Source of the DNA: an uncultured Desulfovibrionaceae bacterium
GTDB taxonomy: Bacteria; Desulfobacterota; Desulfovibrionia; Desulfovibrionales; Desulfovibrionaceae
Assembly (NCBI GenBank): GCA_949427775.1
Contig: CASQEL010000029.1
Location: 1 to 11,924 of the forward strand
Reading direction: 5' to 3'
DNA length: 11,924 nt
Below, piece after piece: positions 1-5,536 of this stretch. Position numbers and translations under genes: made by a program. Within the stretch, counting starts at the first letter, position 1; each line of letters opens with the position of its first letter. The notes under the pieces were generated by a model, which searched no databases, was not told the DNA's origin, and worked only from the letters and a program-made list of their open reading frames with translations.

Positions 1-102
1 ACAAACGCCCAATGAAAGGCAAAAATTCCGGTTAAAGCGCGCCTTATATCCCCGAGCTGAAGGGCGAGGCTTTACGGCGCGCCGGGTAACAACGGAGAAG
101 GC
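1..102. other. Upstream region of wecB, no gene supported
   Basis: No gene can be supported here. One + frame is open from base 2 to a TGA at 104-106 that would overlap the wecB start as ATGA. However, it uses several A/T-ending or rare codons (TTA, CGA, GTA, AGG) unlike the neighbouring genes, and the peptide is not recognisable. The 3' end of an upstream gene therefore cannot be excluded but is not supported. The useful element is the ribosome binding site GGAG at 94-97, 5 nt before the wecB ATG. No convincing promoter was seen. Confidence 0.4.
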
Positions 103-1239
103 ATGAAAGACGTTTTGATCATCATCGGCACGCGCCCGGAAGCCATCAAGATGGCTCCGGTGATCCGCCGGATGTCCGAGTCCTCCATCCTGCGTCCCCG
201 CGTCTGTTCCACCGGGCAACATCGGGAGATGCTGGCGCAGGCCTTTGCGGCCTTCGACATCGCGCCGGAGTTCGAACTGCGCCTCATGACTCGGGGACAA
301 AGTCTGGCCGCTCTTTCGGGAAGATTGTTCAACACCATGGACGCCCTCCTGGAAGAACGGCGTCCGTGGTGCGTGCTGGTGCAGGGAGACACCACCAGCG
401 TCATGATCGCGGCCCTGTGCGCGTTTTACCGCCACATTCCCGTGGGCCATGTGGAAGCGGGCCTGCGCAGCGGCAATCTGCAACAGCCTTTTCCCGAAGA
501 ACTGAACCGTCGTGTAGCGACGCTGGCAACCCGTTTTCATTTCGCTCCCACGCCGACGGCGGCGGACAACCTGCGCCGGGAAGGCGTTCCCGAATCCCGC
601 ATCCACATCACCGGCAACACGATCGTGGACGCGCTGCTTTATATGCGTGAAGGAATCCGGGACGCGCCGCCCCCGCTCCCCCCCGCAATGGAAGCCCTGC
701 TGCGCAAAGGTCTTTCGTATGTCCTGGTGACCGTGCACCGGCGCGAACTCGGCGCGGAAGGTCTGCAACACATCTGCAACGCTCTGCGCACTCTGGCCCG
801 ACGCCACCCCGATCTCTTTTTCGTCTATCCCGTGCACCTGAATCCGCGTATCCGGGAACACGTCCGCGCCGAACTGGGTAACATTGCAAATATATTGTTG
901 ATTCCGCCGCTGGGGTACAAGGAATTTCTCCGCGCCATGGATGCGGCGCTGTTCATTATGAGCGATTCCGGCGGCGTGCAGGAAGAAGCTCCCTCCCTGA
1001 ACAAACAGGTGCTGGTGCTGCGGGAGGTGACGGAGCGGCCCGAAGCTGTGGAGGCGGGATTCTGCCGTCTCGTGGGCGCACAGGAAGAGCGCATTCTCCA
1101 GGCCGCGGAAGAGCTTCTGGCACAGGAACGGTCCGGCATTCCTTCCCGCTCCACTCCCTTCGGCGACGGACACGCCGCCGCGCGCATCACGACCGTGCTG
1201 GAGCGGGCGGCGCAGGCGTCTCCCGAGGAATATCCTTAA
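103..1239 (+). CDS. wecB: UDP-N-acetylglucosamine 2-epimerase (non-hydrolysing)
   Basis: This cytoplasmic enzyme interconverts UDP-GlcNAc and UDP-ManNAc, supplying ManNAc-type sugars for surface polysaccharide. The 378-residue length matches the family (about 370-390, GT-B fold). Visible family motifs are GTRPEAIKM (residues 9-17, with Arg11 and Lys16), TGQHREML (37-44), QGDTTS with Asp96, GHVEAGLRSGN with Glu118, PFPEELNRR with Glu132, ITGNTIVDAL (169-178), HRRE from His212, and the C-terminal SDSGGVQEE (287-295) and TERPEA (310-315) that contact UDP. The ATG at 103 follows GGAG with 5 nt spacing. One oddity is the loop around His212: it reads VTVHRRELG, where relatives usually have a Gly before the His and an Asn or Ser plus an aromatic after the Glu. 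No other polysaccharide gene is visible next to it, so the end product is unknown. A related hydrolysing epimerase (NeuC type) is less likely given the full set of WecB motifs. Confidence 0.93.
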   Translation: MKDVLIIIGTRPEAIKMAPVIRRMSESSILRPRVCSTGQHREMLAQAFAAFDIAPEFELRLMTRGQSLAALSGRLFNTMDALLEERRPWCVLVQGDTTSVMIAALCAFYRHIPVGHVEAGLRSGNLQQPFPEELNRRVATLATRFHFAPTPTAADNLRREGVPESRIHITGNTIVDALLYMREGIRDAPPPLPPAMEALLRKGLSYVLVTVHRRELGAEGLQHICNALRTLARRHPDLFFVYPVHLNPRIREHVRAELGNIANILLIPPLGYKEFLRAMDAALFIMSDSGGVQEEAPSLNKQVLVLREVTERPEAVEAGFCRLVGAQEERILQAAEELLAQERSGIPSRSTPFGDGHAAARITTVLERAAQASPEEYP

Positions 1240-1294
1240 CATGCACGTCCCCTTGCGGAAAGGAGATCGTGTGCCGCCGTTCCGCGGCGTACTC

Positions 1295-1310
1295 CGACAT
1301 GCTGATGTCG
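1295..1310. repeat. Short perfect hairpin abutting the MITE-like insertion
   Basis: CGACAT (1295-1300) and ATGTCG (1305-1310) form a perfect 6-bp stem around a GCTG loop. The right arm lies inside the left copy of the 8-bp duplication flanking the element at 1313-1429. The element therefore appears to have inserted at the edge of a pre-existing palindrome. A second small stem, CGCCG (1275-1279) with CGGCG (1285-1289), lies just upstream. Neither is followed by a T run, so they are not called as wecB terminators. Confidence 0.5.
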
Positions 1311-1312
1311 TG
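1305..1312. repeat. Left copy of 8-bp target-site duplication
   Basis: ATGTCGTG directly abuts the left terminal inverted repeat and recurs exactly at 1430-1437 directly outside the right terminal repeat. Because the bases at the junctions also match, the direct repeat can be read as 10 bp (GATGTCGTGC, 1304-1313 and 1429-1438). The true duplication is therefore 8 to 10 bp. Confidence 0.7.
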
Positions 1313-1429
1313 CCGGGGCAATCGCAAGAAGCGCATAACTATTTGAAATAACGAGAAAGATTTTTAACAACCGACGCATGAATTACCAATATTTCCAATA
1401 AATTATCTTCGTTCGCGCGATTGCCCCGG
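1313..1429. mobile_element. MITE-like non-autonomous element, 117 bp, with terminal inverted repeats
   Basis: The element begins with CCGGGGCAATCGC (1313-1325) and ends with its exact reverse complement (1417-1429), giving 13-bp perfect terminal inverted repeats. After 2 unmatched bases the two ends remain partly complementary for roughly 25 more bp, including GAAG and ATAA blocks once a one-base gap is allowed. The 91-bp interior is clearly AT-rich in a GC-rich genome and codes for nothing recognisable. ATGTCGTG flanks both sides as a direct repeat, the classical footprint of transposition. Short length, inverted termini, no transposase and a target duplication together fit a miniature inverted-repeat element moved in trans by an IS. 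Several IS families make 8-10 bp duplications (for example IS66, ISL3, IS256 and ISAs1), and I cannot assign one. It sits between wecB and der, 103 bp before the der start. One end is repeated at 11274-11305. The alternative is a large structured regulatory repeat, but the flanking duplication argues against that. Confidence 0.68.
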
Positions 1430-1437
1430 ATGTCGTG
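1430..1437. repeat. Right copy of 8-bp target-site duplication
   Basis: ATGTCGTG immediately follows the right terminal inverted repeat and matches 1305-1312 exactly. Removing the element and one copy would restore a continuous sequence joining the hairpin at 1295-1310 to the segment containing TTGACA at 1448. Confidence 0.7.
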
Positions 1438-1447
1438 CGGCGCGGAG

Positions 1448-1480
1448 TTGACAGTTGCCGCCGCCTCAGGCAGGTTGTAC
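1448..1480 (+). promoter_or_regulatory. Possible der promoter (-35 only convincing)
   Basis: TTGACA at 1448-1453 is a perfect sigma-70 -35 box on the der strand, about 80 bp before the der start. No good -10 box lies 16-18 bp downstream; the nearest loose candidate, TTGTAC at 1475-1480, is 21 bp away. The element at 1313-1429 sits only 18 bp upstream of the -35, so it would replace any upstream activator or UP sequence that existed before insertion. Confidence 0.25.
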
Positions 1481-1532
1481 GCCCCGAATCCGACAAGATT
1501 TCGTCCGTTACTTTTCCCGCAAGGTTGTTGAA

Positions 1533-2897
1533 ATGTCCTCTTCCCTTCCCCAAATAGTGCTTGTGGGCCGTCCCAACGTGGGCAAGTCCACCCTGTTCAA
1601 CCGGCTCATCCGCAGCAACCGGGCCATTACCCACGACCGCCCCGGCGTCACCCGCGACCGCATGGAAGGCATTGTGCGCCGTAAAAACGCGCCTTCCTAC
1701 GGCATCGTGGATACCGGCGGCATAACCCTGGACGCCCACGCGGCCGTCACCGAAGGCCCCGAAGGCATCCGCGGCTTCGAGCGGCAGATACTTCAGCAGG
1801 CCGAAGCCGCCATGCGGGACGCCGTGGCCGTGGCCTTTGTGGTGGACGGGCGCGACGGCCTGCTGCCGCTGGACGAATATCTGGCCGCCCATGTGCGCCG
1901 CATGGGCAAACCCACGCTGCTGGTGGTCAACAAAGTGGACGGCATGGAAAAAGAAGACGCCGTCACGGCGGAATTTCATGCCCTGGGGCTGCCGTTGCTG
2001 GCCGTGTCCGCCGAGCACGGTCACAACCTCCGCGCGCTGGAAGAACGTCTGGCCGATCTCATCCCCATGGAATGGGAACACGAACCGGAACCCGAATCCG
2101 CGCTGCGTCTGGCCGTGCTGGGCCGTCCCAATGCGGGCAAGTCCTCGCTGGTCAACGCCCTGGCGGACGCGGACAGGATGATCGTCTCGGACGTGGCCGG
2201 GACCACGCGCGACAGCGTGGATGTCACGGTGGAACGCGACGGCGAACGGTACACGTTTGTGGATACGGCGGGCGTGCGGCGCAAGGCCAAAATCACCGAC
2301 ACTGTGGAAAAGTATTCCGTCAATTCCGCGCTCAAATCCACCACCAAGGCGCAGGTCACGTTGCTGGTGCTGGACGCCGCCGAGGGCGTCAGCCAGCAGG
2401 ACAAGCGATTGATGGACCTGCTGGACGAACGCAAAACGCCGTTTATGGTACTGCTCAACAAGGTGGATCTGGCGCCCGCCGAAAGCGTGAAGCAGCTGCG
2501 CAAGAATATCTCTGAAATGCTGGCTTTCTGCCCGCACGTGCCGCTGTTGACCGTCTCGGCGCTCAAACGGCGCGGCCTCGGCAAGATTCTGCCCCTGGCG
2601 CGGCAGATCCATGAGGAATGCCGGGTCCGCGTGCCCACCGGAAAGCTCAATCGGGCCATGGAAACCGTTCTGGAACGTCACCAGCCGCCGGTAGTCAAGC
2701 GCGTGCGCGCCAAGTTCTTCTACCTGACGCAGGCCGAAACCGCGCCGCCTACCTTCGTGTTCTTCGTCAGCGACGCCGACAGAATCCCGGAGAGTTACGC
2801 CCGCTATCTGGAACGCTCTCTGCGCAAGCTCTTCGGCATTGTTCATGCCCCCATGCGCGTGCGCCTGCGCTCCTCGCACAAGAAAAAAAACGGATAA
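1533..2897 (+). CDS. der: Ribosome biogenesis GTPase Der (EngA)
   Basis: Der is an essential double-GTPase that binds the 50S precursor and is needed for late large-subunit assembly. The 454-residue protein has the full architecture. GTPase 1 shows GRPNVGKS (12-19), DTGG (60-63), NKVD (133-136) and SA (159-160). An acidic linker (about 180-190) follows. GTPase 2 shows GRPNAGKS (197-204), DTAG (244-247), NKVD (309-312) and SALKRRG (342-348). A C-terminal KH-like domain (about 355-454) ends in a basic Lys-rich tail. The ATG at 1533 was chosen because homology begins right after it and AAGG (1521-1524) lies 8 nt upstream. An in-frame upstream start at 1455 would add 26 non-conserved residues with no better ribosome site. 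The gene appears monocistronic, with a long gap on either side. Very confident. Confidence 0.96.
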   Translation: MSSSLPQIVLVGRPNVGKSTLFNRLIRSNRAITHDRPGVTRDRMEGIVRRKNAPSYGIVDTGGITLDAHAAVTEGPEGIRGFERQILQQAEAAMRDAVAVAFVVDGRDGLLPLDEYLAAHVRRMGKPTLLVVNKVDGMEKEDAVTAEFHALGLPLLAVSAEHGHNLRALEERLADLIPMEWEHEPEPESALRLAVLGRPNAGKSSLVNALADADRMIVSDVAGTTRDSVDVTVERDGERYTFVDTAGVRRKAKITDTVEKYSVNSALKSTTKAQVTLLVLDAAEGVSQQDKRLMDLLDERKTPFMVLLNKVDLAPAESVKQLRKNISEMLAFCPHVPLLTVSALKRRGLGKILPLARQIHEECRVRVPTGKLNRAMETVLERHQPPVVKRVRAKFFYLTQAETAPPTFVFFVSDADRIPESYARYLERSLRKLFGIVHAPMRVRLRSSHKKKNG

Positions 2898-2917
2898 CAA
2901 AACAGCCGGTTCTTCGC

Positions 2918-2947
2918 GGGCAGGCCGCCGTCCTCCGTGCGGCCCCC
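2918..2947 (+). terminator. GC-rich hairpin after der, possible terminator
   Basis: GGCCGC (2923-2928) pairs with GCGGCC (2939-2944) around a 10-nt loop, and GGG (2918-2920) can extend the pairing to CCC (2945-2947) across a 2-nt bulge. It begins 21 nt after the der stop. No T run follows, so it may stabilise the 3' end or act with Rho rather than as an intrinsic terminator. Confidence 0.3.
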
Positions 2948-3268
2948 GCCTTCCCGCCGCTGTCCCGGTCTTCGTCTCGTCCCCATAAGGCAAAAAAGCA
3001 CGGCGGAACCTCAAAGCAACAAACGCCCCCTACAGACGCACGCCCGCCGGAAAAAAGCGGCTTTCCACCAAAAAGCAGGACCAGGGGCAGCTCTCAGTAC
3101 AACGCCGTCCGCGAAAAGCTTGCGACAACAGGTTGGGCGACAGCAATGCCGATTCTGGAACTCCTGAGGGGCCGAGGGCAGGAAACATACCCCGGAAACC
3201 CGCGTTTTCCCGTCAGGACAGACGAGCGAAAAATGCCAAAATTTGCCTGAAATTCGTAGAATTGGAAT

Positions 3269-3296
3269 TGTCGGCCGGGCAACGACCGGTTTGACA
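3269..3296. promoter_or_regulatory. Dyad overlapping the liv -35 box, possible operator
   Basis: TGTCGGCCGG (3269-3278) and CCGGTTTGACA (3286-3296) form an imperfect dyad: TGTC/GACA and CCGG/CCGG pair, joined by G-T pairs and one extra T, around a 7-nt centre. The right arm contains the TTGACA of the liv promoter, so a protein bound here would block polymerase. No known binding-site consensus (such as Lrp) is clearly matched. Confidence 0.3.
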
Positions 3297-3323
3297 CGTC
3301 TTGTCGCTTCGTGGCAATATACT
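3291..3323 (+). promoter_or_regulatory. Probable promoter of the liv operon
   Basis: A perfect -35 box, TTGACA, lies at 3291-3296 and a good -10 box, TATACT, at 3318-3323. The 21-bp spacer is too long for strong unaided use. An alternative -10, CAATAT (3315-3320), gives 18 bp but matches the consensus poorly. Transcription starting near 3330 would give a leader of about 80 nt containing the hairpin at 3340-3367. The non-ideal spacing suggests an activator or regulated use. Confidence 0.45.
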
Positions 3324-3339
3324 GGCTTCGTCCACATTC

Positions 3340-3367
3340 AGGTCGTGTCCCGTGGGGGGCACGACCT
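3340..3367 (+). promoter_or_regulatory. Stable leader hairpin upstream of livK
   Basis: AGGTCGTG (3340-3347) pairs perfectly with CACGACCT (3360-3367), and one G-U plus two G-C pairs extend the stem to 11 bp around a 6-nt loop. It lies at the start of the presumed liv transcript. A run of eight T (3390-3397) follows 22 nt later, directly before the GGAGGG ribosome site. The hairpin is not adjacent to the T run, so it is not a simple terminator. It could protect the 5' end, bind a regulator, or be part of an attenuator with an alternative fold. Confidence 0.5.
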
Positions 3368-3408
3368 CTGCGCATCCCAGGATAGCACATTTTTTTTGGA
3401 GGGATACC

Positions 3409-4545
3409 ATGCACAAGGGCAGAAAACTTCTGGCGGCCGCGGCCGTCCTGACGCTGTTGGCCACTCCGGCCTTCGCCGCCGACACCATTAAAATCGGCGC
3501 TCCCGGCGCGCACTCGGGCGATCTGGCTTCCTACGGCGTTCCCAGTCTCAACGCCGCCCGCCTGGTGGTTGAAGAATACAACGCCAAAGGCGGCATTCTC
3601 GGCAAGCAACTGGAAATCGTCGCCCAGGACGACCAATGCAAGCCCGAAATGGCCACCAACGCCGCCACCAAGCTGGTATCCGACAAGGTGAGCGCGGTCA
3701 TGGGCCACATCTGCTCCGGTCCCACCAAGGCCGCTCTGCCCATCTACACGGACGCCAAGCTCATCGCCATGTCTCCGTCGTCCACGACGCCCAACCTGAC
3801 CCTGAGCGGTGAAAACCCCTACTTCTTCCGCACCATCGCCAACGACAACGACCAGTCCCGTCTGGCCGCCGACTTTCTGCTCAACAACCTGAAGGTCTCC
3901 AAGATCGCCATGCTGCACGACAACGGCGACTACGGCAAAGGGTACGTGGAAACCACCAAAAAGCTGCTGGAAAAAGACGGCAAGGCCAAGGTCGTGCTGT
4001 TTGAAGCCATCAACCCCGACGCCGTGGACTTTTCCGCCGCCGTGCGCAAGCTGCGTCGGTCCGGCGCGGACATCCTGGTGTTCGGCGGGTATCATCCCAC
4101 CGCCTCCAAGCTGATCCAGCAGATGCGCCGCGAACGCGTCAAAATGGCGGTCATCGGCCCCGACGGCCTCAAGGACGACGCCTTCATCAAGATGGCGGGC
4201 AAGGACGCCGAAGGCGTGTACACCTCCTACCCGCAGGACACCAGCAAGCTTCCCGTCTACATCAAGGCGCGTGAGCAGCACATCAAGAAGTACGGCGCCG
4301 AACCCGGCTCTTTCTACTACAATGCCTATTCCGCCACGCTGGCCCTGATCAACGCCATGGAAAAGGCGGGCACGGCCACGGATACCGATAAAATCGCCGA
4401 AGCCCTGCGCAACAACTACGTCGATACTCCTTCCGGCAAACTGAAGTTCAATGCCAAGGGCGACGCCGCCGGTATGGGCCTGTCCATCTATCAGGTCAAG
4501 GACGGCAAGTACGTCGAGCTGGATCACCACATCGTCCTCGACTAA
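3409..4545 (+). CDS. livK: Branched-chain amino acid ABC transporter, periplasmic binding protein
   Basis: LivK captures Leu, Ile and Val (or related hydrophobic amino acids) in the periplasm and delivers them to LivHMGF. The protein has 378 residues. Residues 1-23 form a classic Sec signal peptide (basic HKGRK, then a hydrophobic Ala/Leu stretch, with cleavage after AFA at 21-23). The mature part begins ADTIKIG, typical of type I periplasmic binding folds (Peripla_BP_6). Cys77 and Cys102 (mature 54 and 79) match the spacing of the conserved disulfide in LIV-binding protein. The SPSSTTP segment (about 122-128) lies where the ligand carboxylate-binding Ser/Thr residues are found. ATG 3409 is preceded by GGAGGG (3398-3403) at 5 nt spacing; an in-frame start at 3301 would add a non-signal extension and is rejected. 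It is the first gene of livKHMGF, and a strong hairpin follows it. Exact ligand specificity cannot be read from sequence. Confidence 0.95.
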   Translation: MHKGRKLLAAAAVLTLLATPAFAADTIKIGAPGAHSGDLASYGVPSLNAARLVVEEYNAKGGILGKQLEIVAQDDQCKPEMATNAATKLVSDKVSAVMGHICSGPTKAALPIYTDAKLIAMSPSSTTPNLTLSGENPYFFRTIANDNDQSRLAADFLLNNLKVSKIAMLHDNGDYGKGYVETTKKLLEKDGKAKVVLFEAINPDAVDFSAAVRKLRRSGADILVFGGYHPTASKLIQQMRRERVKMAVIGPDGLKDDAFIKMAGKDAEGVYTSYPQDTSKLPVYIKAREQHIKKYGAEPGSFYYNAYSATLALINAMEKAGTATDTDKIAEALRNNYVDTPSGKLKFNAKGDAAGMGLSIYQVKDGKYVELDHHIVLD

Positions 4546-4562
4546 AACCGTAACGCCCGCCA

Positions 4563-4586
4563 CGGCGGATCGGGTTCGATCCGCCG
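4563..4586 (+). promoter_or_regulatory. Perfect 10-bp hairpin between livK and livH
   Basis: CGGCGGATCG (4563-4572) and CGATCCGCCG (4577-4586) pair completely around a GGTT loop. No T run follows, so it should not terminate all transcription. In binding-protein-dependent transporters such hairpins, placed after the binding-protein gene, commonly protect its mRNA from 3' decay or cause partial attenuation. That would give more LivK than LivHMGF, and I infer this role here from position and stability. Confidence 0.6.
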
Positions 4587-4617
4587 CGGTCATGCACCCA
4601 TGCCGGACAGGTGGCAC

Positions 4618-5526
4618 ATGGATCTGCAATATTTTTTCGAACTGTTTTTCGGAGGACTGACCAGGGGCAGCATCTACGCGCTCATCGCGTTGGGCTATAC
4701 CCTTGTCTACGGCATCATTGAGCTGATCAACTTCGCCCACGGCGAAGTCTACATGATCGGCGCGTTCACCGCTCTGATCGTGGCGGGCGTGCTGGGCATG
4801 TTCGGCTTTCCCGCCGTAGCCGTACTGATCATCGCCGCGCTGGCCGCCGTTCTCTGGGCGGCCGCCTACGGGTATACCATCGAAAAGGTCGCCTACAAGC
4901 CGCTGCGCGGCGCGCCCCGGCTCTCGCCGCTGATTTCGGCCATCGGCATGTCCATCTTTCTGCAGAACTATGTGATTCTGGCGCAGACCTCGGACTTTGT
5001 TCCTTTTCCCCGCCTGCTGCCTGATTTGGATTTTCTGGAGTACATCGGCTATATCATGGGCCCCAGCGATTTCATCATCCTCGTCACCAGCATGCTGACG
5101 ATGATCTGCCTGAGCCTGTTCATCCGCTACACGCGCATGGGCAAAGCCATGCGCGCCACGGCCCAGAACCGGAAAATGGCTCTGCTGCTGGGCATAGACG
5201 CCGATCGCATCATCTCTCTGACCTTCATCGTCGGTTCCGCTCTGGCGGCCATCGGCGGGGTGCTCATCGCCTCCCACATGGGACAGGTCAACTTCAACAT
5301 CGGCTTTCTGGCCGGGCTCAAGGCCTTCACCGCCGCCGTGCTCGGCGGCATCGGCTCCATTCCGGGAGCCATGGTGGGCGGGCTGGTGCTGGGCCTGTGC
5401 GAAAGTTTCACCACCGGCTATTTTTCCGGCAACTATGAAGATGTGCTCGCTTTCGGCATCCTGATTCTGATCCTCATCTTCCGCCCCGACGGCATTCTGG
5501 GCAAAGCCAAGGTACAAAAGGTCTGA
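4618..5526 (+). CDS. livH: Branched-chain amino acid ABC transporter permease LivH
   Basis: LivH is one of the two inner-membrane channel subunits. The 302-residue protein is almost entirely hydrophobic with about eight membrane segments. The N-terminal signature region has GSIYALIALGYTLVYGII and NFAHGEVYM (residues 17-46), and the late LGGIGSIPGAMVGG block is also typical. The cytoplasmic coupling loop that docks on LivG/LivF is visible as KAMRATAQNRKMALLLGID. ATG 4618 is preferred: AGGTGG (4609-4614) lies 3 nt upstream and MDLQYFFELFFGG is a normal LivH start. ATG 4600 would add six residues (MPDRWH) without a better ribosome site. It lies 72 bp after livK, across a hairpin, and 10 bp before livM. 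Confident in family; substrate is inferred from the operon. Confidence 0.94.
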   Translation: MDLQYFFELFFGGLTRGSIYALIALGYTLVYGIIELINFAHGEVYMIGAFTALIVAGVLGMFGFPAVAVLIIAALAAVLWAAAYGYTIEKVAYKPLRGAPRLSPLISAIGMSIFLQNYVILAQTSDFVPFPRLLPDLDFLEYIGYIMGPSDFIILVTSMLTMICLSLFIRYTRMGKAMRATAQNRKMALLLGIDADRIISLTFIVGSALAAIGGVLIASHMGQVNFNIGFLAGLKAFTAAVLGGIGSIPGAMVGGLVLGLCESFTTGYFSGNYEDVLAFGILILILIFRPDGILGKAKVQKV

Positions 5527-5536
5527 GGGCTACGCC

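Larger units (their letters stand above)
2898..3408. other. 511-bp gap between der and livK, no gene recognised
   Basis: No open frame here looks like a protein in composition or motif, and I recognise no tRNA, rRNA, SRP RNA, 6S RNA or tmRNA landmarks. The stretch holds a GC-rich hairpin near its start (2918-2947), A-rich runs around 2990-3085, a small hairpin GGAAA/TTTCC at 3194-3210, and the liv promoter and leader from about 3265 on. The middle (about 2950-3260) is unexplained. It is long for a non-coding spacer in a compact genome, so an unrecognised small RNA or decayed gene is possible. Confidence 0.5.

Noticed and set aside
2..106. Possible 3' end of an upstream gene overlapping the wecB start (ATGA)
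   Set aside because: The codon choice differs from all neighbours and the peptide is unrecognisable; too short to support.
1315..1352. Tn3-type terminal repeat beginning GGGG
   Set aside because: Tn3 elements have about 38-bp ends and 5-bp duplications. The duplication here is 8-10 bp and sits outside CCGGGG, so the boundaries do not fit.
1383..3014. 543-residue open frame on the minus strand across der
   Set aside because: It lies antisense to the clearly conserved der gene, is rich in His, Gly and Arg with no domain, and is the expected mirror of high third-position GC.
2948..3265. SRP RNA, 6S RNA, tmRNA or tRNA in the der-livK gap
   Set aside because: None of the conserved sequence landmarks of these RNAs were found.
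3340..3397. Intrinsic terminator formed by the livK leader hairpin and T8 tract
   Set aside because: The hairpin and T run are separated by 22 nt, too far for intrinsic termination by that stem.
3094..5517. 807-residue open frame on the minus strand across livK and livH
   Set aside because: Antisense shadow of two well-supported genes. The composition (Asp, Gly, Val, His repeats) is an artefact of complementing GC-biased codons, and no motif is recognisable.
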